Shown: positions 16,254 to 23,884, numbered from the stretch's first letter. The stretch is 64,000 bases of DNA from Gemmatimonadota bacterium (GCA_022340865.1 JAJDNC010000052.1:1-64000), one strand, 5' to 3'. Program-made: numbers and translations. Notes: generated from the sequence alone by a model not told the origin.

Positions 16254-17720
16254 TCACCGCGTGGCCGCCGCCTCGAGCCCGAAACGCTCGATGGCCTCCA
16301 ACGTCTCGCGCACGTCGGCCCAGGTGGTCTGGTGGTTCAGGATGCACAGCCTCAGGGCGTACGTCCCCTTCAGGCGCGTGGACGACATCATCGCGACACC
16401 CTCCGCGATGACCCGCTCCTGCACCGCCGCGTTCAGCCTCTCGAGGTCGGCTTCGCTCAGCCCCGCGCCTTCGGGCCGCACCCGGAAGCACACGACGCCC
16501 AGGGAGGGGGGGCTGAGCATCTCCAGCACCTCCGACGCGCGCACGTGCTCGCCGGCACGGTCCGCCAGCTCGATGCCGCGGCCCACCGCCCGGCGGAACG
16601 CCGCCACACCGAAGGTCTGCACGGACATCCACACCTTCAACGCTCGAAACGAGCGGCTGAGCTGGAGCCCCCGGTCGCCGAAGTTCACCTGCTCCATGCC
16701 CAGGTCGGCGTCCTGGAGATACTCGGGCCTCACGCCGAACGCGGCCTCCAGACGGCGGACGTCGCGCACCATCAGGCTCCCCGCCTCGAAGGGCTGGAAC
16801 AGCCACTTGTGGGCGTCCAGGGTCACCGAGTCCGCACGGTCGATCCCCCGGAACAGCTCCCGGCCCCGCTCGGTGATCACCGCGAAGCCGCCGTACGCCG
16901 CGTCCACGTGCAGCCAGACGCCCTCCCGGGCACACAGGTCGGCCATCTCGTCGAGGGGGTCCACGGCCCCCGTGTTCGTGGCCCCGGCGTTGGCGCACAC
17001 CGCGATGGGGGAGAGCCCGTCCCGGCGGGCCCGGCTGAGCATGCGCTCCAGCTCGTCCACGCGGATGCGGAAGCGTGCGTCGGAGGGGACCTTGAGGATC
17101 GCCTCGGGCCGCACCCCCACAATGCGGGCCGCGCGCTCGAGGGCGCTGTGGCTCTGGTCGCTCATGAGCACCGCGGGTCGGTCCGGCGCCCCGGCGTGCT
17201 CCCGGGCCGCCACCAGCGCGTCGAGGCTCGCCGCCGAGCCACCGCTGGTGAAGAGGCCGCCGGCGCTCTCCGGATAGCCCAGCCACTGCCGGAACCAGTC
17301 CGTGACCACCAACTCGAGCTGGCTGGGCCCGCCGGAGCCCAACCAGGTGCCCTGGAAGGTGTTGAAGCCGGCCGCCAGGTACTCGGCCAGCACGCCGGGC
17401 CAGGTGGCCGACGACGGAACGAAGGCGAAGAAGCGCGGATGATCCACGCGCGCCGCCACGGGAAGCACGTCGCGTACCGCCCGCTGCATCACCTCGAGGG
17501 CGGGACGGCCCTCCTCGGGCGGAGGCTCCCGCAGCAGAGGCTCCAGCTCCGCCCGGGACGCGCCGCGCCACGGCCGCTCGGAGCGGAGCGCCCGGAGCCT
17601 GCCGACCACCATCTCGCTGGCGGAGCGTGCCAGCTCCAGCATGACGTCGGGCGTCAGCTGGAGATCGGAAGCCGGCTCGCGATCGTCCGGCGTCGACTCG
17701 TCTTCCGTCGAGGCCCTCAT
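16254..17720 (-). CDS. PLP-dependent group II amino-acid decarboxylase
   Basis: A 488-residue fold-type I PLP enzyme of the aromatic-L-amino-acid/glutamate decarboxylase group. HPRFFAFVPSSATWPGVLAE and TSGGSAASLDALVAAR are cofactor and substrate-binding segments (given in part), VHVDAAYGG-type HVDAAYGGF precedes the PLP lysine, and Lys305 lies in DAHKWLFQPF. The length is usual for the family. Such enzymes decarboxylate tryptophan, tyrosine, DOPA or related amino acids to amines in the cytoplasm; the exact substrate is not readable. It starts 18 bases from a divergent small gene, so the two share a very tight promoter region. Confidence 0.88.
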   Translation of the reverse strand: MRASTEDESTPDDREPASDLQLTPDVMLELARSASEMVVGRLRALRSERPWRGASRAELEPLLREPPPEEGRPALEVMQRAVRDVLPVAARVDHPRFFAFVPSSATWPGVLAEYLAAGFNTFQGTWLGSGGPSQLELVVTDWFRQWLGYPESAGGLFTSGGSAASLDALVAAREHAGAPDRPAVLMSDQSHSALERAARIVGVRPEAILKVPSDARFRIRVDELERMLSRARRDGLSPIAVCANAGATNTGAVDPLDEMADLCAREGVWLHVDAAYGGFAVITERGRELFRGIDRADSVTLDAHKWLFQPFEAGSLMVRDVRRLEAAFGVRPEYLQDADLGMEQVNFGDRGLQLSRSFRALKVWMSVQTFGVAAFRRAVGRGIELADRAGEHVRASEVLEMLSPPSLGVVCFRVRPEGAGLSEADLERLNAAVQERVIAEGVAMMSSTRLKGTYALRLCILNHQTTWADVRETLEAIERFGLEAAATR

Positions 17721-17738
17721 CGGGATACTCTTTCTCTC

Positions 17739-18059
17739 ATGTCAACGGAAACAGCAACCAAGCGAGGCGTCGTGTTCAGGGTTCTGGACGCCATGGACGC
17801 CCCTCATACCGGCCGTATTCTACGCCTGCGCCTGCAGGCTGGCGAAGCACCCTCCGTCCGCAGGTTGCGCGGGGCGCGCCTCCGGGCCACGGGTCCAGAC
17901 GGACGCACGTGCACCGCGACGGTGACGGGCTTCGCGCTCTTCGGGGGCAGGCCCTCGGACGATCGCCTGGCGCGGAGCGGACGCGTCGACGTCCAGGTCC
18001 GCGAGGACGACGGCGCCGGGCCCATAGGCCTCCGCTGGGAGATCGAGCTGGAGCGTTGA
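17739..18059 (+). CDS. Small hypothetical beta-barrel-like protein
   Basis: A 106-residue protein without signal peptide. The central part (GRILRLRLQAGE, LRGARLRATGPDG, TVTGFALFGG, VDVQVRED) alternates short strands in a way that recalls the EF-Tu domain 2 beta-barrel, but it contains no GTPase or other catalytic motif. This similarity is an impression, not an assignment. The ATG at 17739 begins 18 bases from the divergent decarboxylase start, so regulatory sequences for both must overlap coding DNA or be extremely short. Codon bias supports a real gene. Confidence 0.6.
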   Translation: MSTETATKRGVVFRVLDAMDAPHTGRILRLRLQAGEAPSVRRLRGARLRATGPDGRTCTATVTGFALFGGRPSDDRLARSGRVDVQVREDDGAGPIGLRWEIELER

Positions 18060-18105
18060 GTCCGGGAGGGCGCCTCGCCCGCCTGGCGGACGCCCAGCCA
18101 CCGCG

Positions 18106-18126
18106 CAGGCCGGGATCGCCGGCCTG
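18106..18126. terminator. Bidirectional hairpin between convergent genes
   Basis: CAGGCCGG-GATCG-CCGGCCTG forms a perfect 8-bp stem with a 5-base loop, 46 bases after one stop codon and 4 bases before the opposing stop. A symmetric hairpin here could end transcription from both sides, though no T-run is present. Confidence 0.5.
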
Positions 18127-18130
18127 TGGG

Positions 18131-18841
18131 CTAGCCGCCGGTGCGTAGCCCCGGCGGCTCGCGATTGAACGTCTTCAGGAACCAGGTCCGGTATTCCTTG
18201 GCCCGGTCGGGGTTCTCGTCCGCCCACTTCCTCCGCGCGTCGGCGAAGTGGTCGGGGCGAGCCGTGAAGATGAAGGCGTCGAGGTAGCCGTCCTCCTTCG
18301 CGTACACCAGCTCGTCCAGCGGCTCGTACGGCGCGGCATCGTACACCGTCCGGGCCAGGAGCCAGGCGTCGGCCACCTTGGAGAGGATGGCCTTCTCCAG
18401 GTCGAATCCCGTGGCGTTCGCCGCCTGGGGCAGGAATTCCGCCAGCCGGCCCATCTTCGCCATCAGGTGGAGGTGGGCGTAGATCTCGAACGGGAGATCG
18501 CTCTCCGGCGACTGCGCGTTGAAGTAGACCGCGGCGGTGTCGTGGGAGATCCGCATGTGCTCCCACGGGTAGACGTCGTTGGCCGTTCTGTTCGAGACGA
18601 TCATGAAGGCCGGGTCCTTCGTGATGTTGTCCTGCTCGCGCGTGACCCACTGGTTGATGGAGTCCATGCGGGCCTTGTTCACCCTGATGCGGGCGCCCGA
18701 GTAGTTGATTATGGGCCGCGGGTCCGGGATCTGGGGGGTGTGGCCGGCGCACGCGCCGACGAAGGCCACCGCCAGCGCGGCGAGGGCGCTCAGGGCGAGA
18801 CGCCGCCGGAAAGGACCGCCTCCAATTGCATGATGTGTCAT
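18131..18841 (-). CDS. Hypothetical lipoprotein
   Basis: A 236-residue exported protein with a charged N-terminus, a hydrophobic core and lipobox VGAC, so it is a probable lipoprotein. The mature part is helical and carries no motif that I recognise (for example PWEHMRISHDTAAVYFNAQ in outline). The ATG at 18841 is preferred over a TTG three codons upstream. It converges with the small gene at 17739-18059 and a GC hairpin lies between them. Function unknown. Confidence 0.65.
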   Translation of the reverse strand: MTHHAIGGGPFRRRLALSALAALAVAFVGACAGHTPQIPDPRPIINYSGARIRVNKARMDSINQWVTREQDNITKDPAFMIVSNRTANDVYPWEHMRISHDTAAVYFNAQSPESDLPFEIYAHLHLMAKMGRLAEFLPQAANATGFDLEKAILSKVADAWLLARTVYDAAPYEPLDELVYAKEDGYLDAFIFTARPDHFADARRKWADENPDRAKEYRTWFLKTFNREPPGLRTGG

Positions 18842-18949
18842 GTATTCCAAGCCTGAATGATCGAAAGCCTTGACACCCCCCCCTGGGAAGGGGGAATTGA
18901 TGGTGCTTTACCCAACTTCTGACAGGTACACGCCGTGCACTCCCCCGTG

Positions 18950-19495
18950 ATGAACGATCTTCACGAATTCCGCGCTCCCCAGCACATGACCACCGACGAG
19001 CTGGGTGACAACCTGGCCCGCCTCGTCTGGGAGAGCTTCAGCGACTTCCTGAGCCGGGACGACGTCGAGACGCCCCTGCCCCGCCTTGCCTCCTGGAAGG
19101 ACGACGATCCCGACACCCAGTCGGCCGAGGAAGCGCTCATCTTCTTCATGTGGGCGCATACGCGCGGAACCCAGCTCGCCTTCCTGGGCCGCGCTCCCGA
19201 TGAGATCATCCGGAAGGGGCTGGATGCGCTCCACCGTGCGGTCTTCGAGGACATGGTCGCCCACGGTACCCCCAACGCTCAGCTTCCCATCTTCGAGCAG
19301 CGGGTCAGCGCCCGTTACGCCGAGTACCATCAGGCGGCCTCCGAGTCCGACGGTCGTCTGGGTGAAGTCGTCTCGAGGCACCTCTCCGGGGATCCCAAGG
19401 AGTGTCGTGAGATGGCCTTCGCCATCACGGAACGCGCCATAGCCGTCGCCAATCCCCTGCGTGACTTCCTGGAAGAGGTAGAGCGCGTAGACTGA
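18950..19495 (+). CDS. Conserved hypothetical helical protein
   Basis: A 181-residue soluble, largely helical protein. Segments such as EEALIFFMWAHTRGTQLAF and ERAIAVANPLRDFLEEVE (given in part) suggest a helical bundle; the family is not recognised. No signal or membrane segment is seen. A GTG at 18935 could extend it by five residues; neither start has a good ribosome-binding site. It is divergent from the lipoprotein gene at 18131-18841 and converges with the Paa-like operon, whose last stop is 17 bases away. Confidence 0.6.
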   Translation: MNDLHEFRAPQHMTTDELGDNLARLVWESFSDFLSRDDVETPLPRLASWKDDDPDTQSAEEALIFFMWAHTRGTQLAFLGRAPDEIIRKGLDALHRAVFEDMVAHGTPNAQLPIFEQRVSARYAEYHQAASESDGRLGEVVSRHLSGDPKECREMAFAITERAIAVANPLRDFLEEVERVD

Positions 19496-19512
19496 CGCGC
19501 TCCCTCACGGTA

Positions 19513-19761
19513 TTAGGAACGTCGGTCCGTCCTTCCCGTTACACTCGAAGGGCGCTGGGGATCATCGGCGGCCCCCCACTTCATCAGCTCGAAGGGGCTC
19601 CTGCACGCTCGGCACCAGTAGGTGCTCACCGACGCGTGCGACCCGAAGGCGCTCATGAGCTCCGTGTCCCGGCCACCGCAGAACGGGCAGGGAGGGTGCC
19701 GGGGCAGCTCGGGCGGCGCCTCGTCACCACGCTCCGCAGCGTCCGACTCTCGGCGCGACAT
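19513..19761 (-). CDS. Stand-alone zinc-ribbon protein matching the C-terminal domain of PaaD
   Basis: An 82-residue protein whose only domain is a zinc ribbon with Cys25, Cys28, Cys50 and Cys53 (CPFCG...YWCRACRSPFELMKW). The intervening DTELMSAFGS closely follows the C-terminal zinc ribbon of PaaD/PaaJ, the maturation factor of phenylacetyl-CoA epoxidase. In the usual PaaD this ribbon is fused to an N-terminal MIP18/DUF59 domain; here that domain is encoded separately at 20799-21224 and lacks a ribbon. The ATG overlaps the stop of the PaaC-like gene (ATGA), so translation is coupled. It is the last gene of the operon. The inferred role is iron or cluster delivery to, or assembly of, the diiron oxygenase. 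Confidence 0.8.
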   Translation of the reverse strand: MSRRESDAAERGDEAPPELPRHPPCPFCGGRDTELMSAFGSHASVSTYWCRACRSPFELMKWGAADDPQRPSSVTGRTDRRS

Positions 19762-20558
19762 CACTCGACGAACAGCGCCCGGTTGCGGTCGCCGCGGGCC
19801 CGTTCCACGGCATCGGCATCCGGGTGGCCGGGCCCCCGCCCCCGGGAAGGATCCCACGCGTCCTCCCGGATCCGCACCGCATCCACGTCCACGCCCACCC
19901 CCGCCACCACGTCCCGCACGGCATCGCGGAAGGCCGCGACCTGGGCGTCCCCGGGGGCGGTGAAGCCCGCGGCGGCGAGGGCCTCGATCTGGTCGTCGGC
20001 GGTGAGCCAGCGCAGCAGCGGCGGGAGCATCCGCTCCGTCGCCCCACGCAGCAGCTCCGTCGCCTCGGTGGACCCGCAGCCGGCCAGACGCCGATACCAC
20101 GCGCCACCCAGGCTCCGGTGGAACTCCTCCTCCGCCAGCATCTTGGGGATCCGCGAGCACGCGGGGTCGAAGCTCCCCTTGCAGAACGCGTCCAGCGCCA
20201 CCGTGATGGCCCCGTCCGCCAGCACCATCCCGGCCACCACCGCCGCCCAGTCGCCGAAGGGAGCGTCCAGCACGTCCACCGACGCATAGGCCTCCATGGG
20301 CCGGGTGTGCTCCGCCTCCAGCGGATCGGCACCCAGATCCTTGAGCATGGCGTAGAGGAGACGGGCATGCCCCCACTCGTCCTGCGCCATGGACGACGCC
20401 GCGATCCCCGTTTCGATGGAGGGAGCGCCCAGGAGCCAGTCGGAGTAACGGATCCCCATGAGCCGCTTGCTGTCGGCAAGGGAGACGACGAGGCGCTTCA
20501 GAGCGGAGTGGGTGGGAGCGTCCAGCGTGGTGTCCTCGGGCCCGGGCTTCTCGGTCAC
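19761..20558 (-). CDS. paaC: PaaC-like subunit of a phenylacetyl-CoA epoxidase-type oxygenase
   Basis: A 265-residue ferritin-like helical protein of the PaaA/PaaC family. In phenylacetyl-CoA epoxidase PaaC is the structural partner of catalytic PaaA. This copy has candidate diiron ligands: Asp40, Glu61 and His64 (AQDEWGHARLLY), Asp115 (LADGAIT), Glu144 and His147 (EEEFHRS), a pattern parallel to PaaA in this operon. The PaaC of enterobacteria, as I remember it, lacks these ExxH pairs. The GTG at 20558 overlaps the paaB stop (GTGA), and its own stop overlaps the zinc-ribbon start. The family is clear; whether it binds iron is inferred. Confidence 0.85.
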   Translation of the reverse strand: MTEKPGPEDTTLDAPTHSALKRLVVSLADSKRLMGIRYSDWLLGAPSIETGIAASSMAQDEWGHARLLYAMLKDLGADPLEAEHTRPMEAYASVDVLDAPFGDWAAVVAGMVLADGAITVALDAFCKGSFDPACSRIPKMLAEEEFHRSLGGAWYRRLAGCGSTEATELLRGATERMLPPLLRWLTADDQIEALAAAGFTAPGDAQVAAFRDAVRDVVAGVGVDVDAVRIREDAWDPSRGRGPGHPDADAVERARGDRNRALFVE

Positions 20559-20779
20559 GGCTTCTCGCTCCCGCCCCCGGCGAAGGGGCCGTCCTCGCGG
20601 TTCACGGGGATGATGGCCGAGCGGCGCACCACGCACATCTCGAACCAGTGCTCCTCGTCGTACGTCTTCCACGCGTACACCCGCGCGGTCTCGTCGTCCA
20701 GGGCGTCCACGTACCCGATGTGGGCCAGGGGATCGCCCCTGCTCTTTCTGGCGAAGACGTCATAAACGTGCTCGTGCAT
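20555..20779 (-). CDS. paaB: PaaB-like subunit of a phenylacetyl-CoA epoxidase-type oxygenase
   Basis: A 74-residue protein matching the small PaaB subunit, which bridges PaaA-PaaC heterodimers in phenylacetyl-CoA epoxidase. Signatures are YDVFARKSRGDPLAHIGYVDA (in part) at the N-terminus and HWFEMCVVRRSAI near the end. It is slightly shorter than typical PaaB (about 90-95 residues). The ATG at 20779 has GGAG 11 bases upstream; a GTG nine bases earlier is possible. Its stop overlaps the GTG start of paaC. The gene order paaA, paaD-N, paaB, paaC differs from the common paaABCDE order. Confidence 0.85.
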   Translation of the reverse strand: MHEHVYDVFARKSRGDPLAHIGYVDALDDETARVYAWKTYDEEHWFEMCVVRRSAIIPVNREDGPFAGGGSEKP

Positions 20780-20798
20780 CGGGCTCACGGCTCCAGCG

Positions 20799-21224
20799 TC
20801 ATGCGCTCACGCCCAGGTGGCGCAGCTTGGCGCGACCTTCCGGCGTGATGCGGTCGGTGGTCCAGGGAGGGGTCCATACATCCACGAGCTCCACCCGCTC
20901 GATCCAGGGCTCCCGCTCCAGACGGTCGGTCACGTCCTCGCGGATGAACTCCATGCACGGACACGCGGTGGCGGTATAGCTCAGCTCGACCCGGGCCGTC
21001 CCGTCGCGCCACTCCACCCCGTAGACGAGGCCGAGCTCCACCAGGCTGATGGGGATCTCGGGGTCCAGGACCTCGTTCAGGGCCTGGCGCACCGCGCCCG
21101 CCGGATCCGGAGGGCGGGAGGAGAGCGGGGCGCTCCACCGATCCCGGCCGCCGCTCCGGTGCGTGGCCAGGTGTGCCGGCAAACCCACGTCCATGCGCGC
21201 CGTCTCCCGAACGTCCGTCGTCAT
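20799..21224 (-). CDS. paaD: PaaD N-terminal (MIP18/DUF59) protein without zinc ribbon
   Basis: A 141-residue protein with a MIP18/DUF59 domain from about residue 45: LNEVLDPEIPISLVELGLVYG, TATACPCMEFIRED with the conserved cysteine region, and WTPPWTTDRITPEGRAKL, which is the hallmark of PaaD rather than generic SufT. Canonical PaaD continues into a four-cysteine zinc ribbon; this protein stops at LRHLGVSA and the ribbon is a separate gene at 19513-19761. The N-terminal 40 residues are low-complexity. The ATG at 21224 has a GAGGA box. It starts 17 bases after paaA. The expected role is maturation of the diiron centre of the oxygenase. Confidence 0.83.
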   Translation of the reverse strand: MTTDVRETARMDVGLPAHLATHRSGGRDRWSAPLSSRPPDPAGAVRQALNEVLDPEIPISLVELGLVYGVEWRDGTARVELSYTATACPCMEFIREDVTDRLEREPWIERVELVDVWTPPWTTDRITPEGRAKLRHLGVSA

Positions 21225-21241
21225 GGTGTGTCCTCGTGCCC

Positions 21242-22195
21242 TCAGGCCGCGGCTCCGCCGTGCAGCCAACGGGCCACGACTCCACGAGAGCGCTGGACCG
21301 ACTCCACGTACGTCTCGTTCATGGGACCGCGGGCCTTCCAGCGGGCGAAGACCTCGTCCCACGAGATCTCCCCCTCGTCGAAGAGCCACCGCTTGGCGGC
21401 GTCGTCGTACCGGCAGGGGAACGGAAAGTCCAGGACGTACTCGCCCTTCTCCTCGTCACGATGCGCCGGAGCGTCGAGCCCGAGCTCCTCGCACAGCGGC
21501 ACCGTCGACGACATCCATACCTGGCGGAGCTGATCGTTGGTGAGCCCCTTGAGCCGGTAGTCGAGCTGGCCCGAGTGCCGCTTCATCGAGTCCGGCAGAC
21601 CGAACCACTCCACGGTCATGGGAAACATCCAGTCCACCGCGCGCTGGAGCAGCTCCCGGGCTTCGCCGCCGGCCTTCGCCAGACGCTTCATCCACACCTC
21701 GCCGTGGCGGAGGTGGAAGGTCTCCTCCATGTCCACCTTCACCAGCGCACGCTTGAGCGGCCCGTACGAGGTGTGCTTGAAGACGTCGGAGAGCAGGGTG
21801 ATCCCCGCCCGGTCGAAGAAGCCGTTGGCCACCACCAGCTCGGCCCAGTTCTCGAGGGGCTGGTCGAATCCGTACGGGTGCTTGAACTCGGCTGGCTCAC
21901 GGCCGTACACCAGATGCTCCTTCGACTCGCCCAGATCCTCCAGGAGCCGGTACGCGATGTTGGCGTGGGCGAGCTCGTCCTGGATGATGGCGTGCGCGCT
22001 CACCTGGGTGTTCGTGGACGGGGCGTGGCGCGCGGCCATCCAGTAGGCCGGGGCGCTCATGAGCTCGGTGTCCCCTTGCACCGTGAGCTGGACCACCAGG
22101 GCCTTGCGATACCCCTCGGTCATCTCCTCCACGGACTCGACGATGTAGCCATCCCGGACCTTGGCCTTGAGCTCCTCGTCGGTGAAGTGCGTCAT
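21242..22195 (-). CDS. paaA: PaaA-like catalytic subunit of a phenylacetyl-CoA epoxidase-type oxygenase
   Basis: A 317-residue diiron oxygenase subunit. In the classical system PaaA epoxidises the ring of phenylacetyl-CoA. The ligand set is visible: Glu44 (GDTELMSAP), Glu74 and His77 (IIQDELAHANIAY), Asp128 (NGFFDRAGI), Glu158 and His161 (MEETFHLRHGE). The C-terminal DYRLKGLTNDQLRQVW and FPFPCRYDD segments follow family conservation. The ATG at 22195 follows GGGAGAA. It is second in a same-strand operon with paaD-N, paaB, paaC and the zinc ribbon. No PaaE reductase and none of the downstream ring-cleavage genes (paaZ, paaG, paaF, paaH, paaJ) are in the window, so the substrate could differ from phenylacetyl-CoA. 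Confidence 0.88.
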   Translation of the reverse strand: MTHFTDEELKAKVRDGYIVESVEEMTEGYRKALVVQLTVQGDTELMSAPAYWMAARHAPSTNTQVSAHAIIQDELAHANIAYRLLEDLGESKEHLVYGREPAEFKHPYGFDQPLENWAELVVANGFFDRAGITLLSDVFKHTSYGPLKRALVKVDMEETFHLRHGEVWMKRLAKAGGEARELLQRAVDWMFPMTVEWFGLPDSMKRHSGQLDYRLKGLTNDQLRQVWMSSTVPLCEELGLDAPAHRDEEKGEYVLDFPFPCRYDDAAKRWLFDEGEISWDEVFARWKARGPMNETYVESVQRSRGVVARWLHGGAAA

Positions 22196-22236
22196 CGGTT
22201 CTCCCGGATCGGGCAGAGTTGGGCCCCCCGCGGGGC

Positions 22237-22536
22237 CTAAATTCCCAGCGAGGAGCGGATCAGCGGGCTGATGCGCTCCGGCGTCCACGGTGGGTCGAAC
22301 GTGAGCTCGACGTCGGCGGCGTCGACGCCCTCCACCGCCAGGATCGCCTGGCGGGCGTCCTCGACGATCTGCCCGGCCACCGGACACAGCGGCGACGTGA
22401 GGGAGATCACGGCCTTCACGTTGCTGTCCGCCACCTCGATGTCGTAGACCAGCCCGAGGACCACCAGATCCAGGCCGAGCTCGGGGTCCTTCACGTTCTT
22501 CAAGGCGTCGCGGACGCTCTTCTCCGTCACGGGCAT
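22237..22536 (-). CDS. SufT/MIP18-like metal-sulfur cluster assembly protein
   Basis: A 99-residue stand-alone MIP18/DUF59 protein. The hallmarks are KNVKDPELGLDLVVLGLVYD and TSPLCPVAGQI with the reactive cysteine, then FDPPWTPERISPLIRSSLG. This group (SufT, MIP18) assists iron-sulfur or iron centre assembly. It is the first gene of the Paa-like operon, 41 bases upstream of paaA, making two DUF59 proteins in one operon. A sigma-70-like promoter is seen about 75 bases upstream. Its role is most likely metallocentre maturation for the oxygenase, inferred from context. Confidence 0.85.
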   Translation of the reverse strand: MPVTEKSVRDALKNVKDPELGLDLVVLGLVYDIEVADSNVKAVISLTSPLCPVAGQIVEDARQAILAVEGVDAADVELTFDPPWTPERISPLIRSSLGI

Positions 22537-22611
22537 ACGCCGTCCTCCGTCATCGTTCGTGCCCTGCCTCGGAAAGCGCCCCCGGCCTCGTCCCGGGAGC
22601 GCAGGAACCCT

Positions 22612-22641
22612 ACCGTACCCGGGTCACCCTCACCGGTTCAA
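22612..22641 (-). promoter_or_regulatory. Candidate promoter of the Paa-like operon
   Basis: On the minus strand TTGAAC (22636-22641) and TACGGT (22612-22617) are separated by 18 bases, a fair match to a housekeeping promoter. It lies about 75 bases before the SufT-like start codon and inside a 172-base gap, the largest in this stretch. No clear operator palindrome overlaps it. Confidence 0.4.
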
Positions 22642-22708
22642 GTCGCTCCCGGCGCCGGCGCCATCGACGGGGGGGCGGAGCGCGGGGGTTCCGCGCGGGG
22701 TCGCCGCG

Positions 22709-23884
22709 TCAGTGCTTCCGCGCGTACAGGACCGACGTCTCCCCGCGGTCGTCTCCCTGGGCCTTCCGGATCGCCCGGTGCAGCGTGGCGACGACCTCTC
22801 CGGCGGGCTTCCCGTGGAGCTGGGCCATGAGATCGGCGGCCCCCAGAAAGAGCCCCTGGGACGCGTGCGAGAGCACGAACGCGGTATCCCCGGAGCTCAT
22901 GGGGAGCTTCTGCACGCCGTACTTGAAGCCGGTGAGCATCCCCAGGGGAGGCCCATGGGCCCCGAGCTCGTCGAACGTCCCGTCGCGCCGGATGATGCCG
23001 CCGGGGACGCGGCCGGCGCTGGCCCACTCGACGCTCTCCGCTCCGGCCACCAGCACCCCCATGTCCACGTACTGGTCGAGGCCCGCGACGGCGGCGTCGG
23101 CGAGAGCGTCGTTCACACGGGCCAGCAGGTCCGGCAGTGATGTCTCGGTCTTCGCAAGCGAGCGGAGCACCGCGCGAGCGATGCCCACCTGATACGCCGG
23201 CGGGAAACCGTCCTGCGGTACGTCCATGGTGATGAGCGCCGTCCGGCCGCCGATCTCCACCCAGTCCCATACGGAGCTGCCGCGGCCATCCTCCCCGGTG
23301 GTGGTGCCGGCCGCTACATCGAAGCCGTCGATGCGCGGAGCTGCCCGGGGCAGGAGCCCCGTCTGCATGACCCGGGACACCTCGTAGGCGTCCACGCGAA
23401 CGTGAGCACCCGGGTCGGAGACCTTTTCCACGCTGGCGAAGCGCACACCTCGCGCGCGGAGCGTCCCGGAAAGGACCCGCATCACGCGCAACGGCAGGGA
23501 CTCGCCCCCCAGCAGCGCCTGAAAGTCCTCACGGGGAAACACCACGAGCTGGGAGGTCTCGTCGGCCCTGGCCGTGGCCGAGCGCGGCGCGTCGTGGAGC
23601 AGGGCCATCTCGCCGAAGGCTTCGCCCGCACGACGGATGGCCAGCCTCTCGCCCTCCCCGTCGGGCTGCGGCTTCACGATCTCCACGGCACCCTTGGCGA
23701 CGATGTAGAAGGCGTCGCCGGGCTTCCCCTCCTCGAAGAGGACTTCCCCCTTCTCGAGGGTCATTCCCGTGGCGATCCCGGCAATCTGCTGGAGATCCTC
23801 CCGGGGAAGCCCCTCGAAGAGCTCCACCTTCTGCAGCAGGCCGACCACCTGCTCGGTGGACCAGCCGTGCGGACTTTCGGACAC
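22709..23884 (-). CDS. Cyclic-nucleotide-binding/SpoIIE-like (PP2C) regulatory protein
   Basis: A 391-residue cytoplasmic protein. Residues about 15-140 form a cNMP-binding domain (LFEGLPREDLQQIA, FEEGKPGDAFYIV, GEMALLHDAPRSATA). Residues about 185-391 resemble the SpoIIE/RsbU PP2C phosphatase fold (ALITMDVPQDGFPPAYQVG, WASAGRVPGGII, GPPLGMLTG). The usual metal-binding aspartates are partly lost: the position of GDVSGHG reads MDVPQDG, and the TDG motif reads SHASQG, so phosphatase activity is doubtful. The GTG at 23884 is chosen because AGAGGAG lies 9 bases upstream. It is divergent from the phosphofructokinase gene. It is probably a sensor or scaffold in partner-switching control. Confidence 0.8.
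   Translation of the reverse strand: MSESPHGWSTEQVVGLLQKVELFEGLPREDLQQIAGIATGMTLEKGEVLFEEGKPGDAFYIVAKGAVEIVKPQPDGEGERLAIRRAGEAFGEMALLHDAPRSATARADETSQLVVFPREDFQALLGGESLPLRVMRVLSGTLRARGVRFASVEKVSDPGAHVRVDAYEVSRVMQTGLLPRAAPRIDGFDVAAGTTTGEDGRGSSVWDWVEIGGRTALITMDVPQDGFPPAYQVGIARAVLRSLAKTETSLPDLLARVNDALADAAVAGLDQYVDMGVLVAGAESVEWASAGRVPGGIIRRDGTFDELGAHGPPLGMLTGFKYGVQKLPMSSGDTAFVLSHASQGLFLGAADLMAQLHGKPAGEVVATLHRAIRKAQGDDRGETSVLYARKH

Noticed and set aside
18870..18898. TTGACA followed by a C-rich stretch upstream of the helical protein gene
   Set aside because: The -35 is perfect, but no acceptable -10 is found at 16-18 bases; the C-run/G-run could instead be a hairpin.
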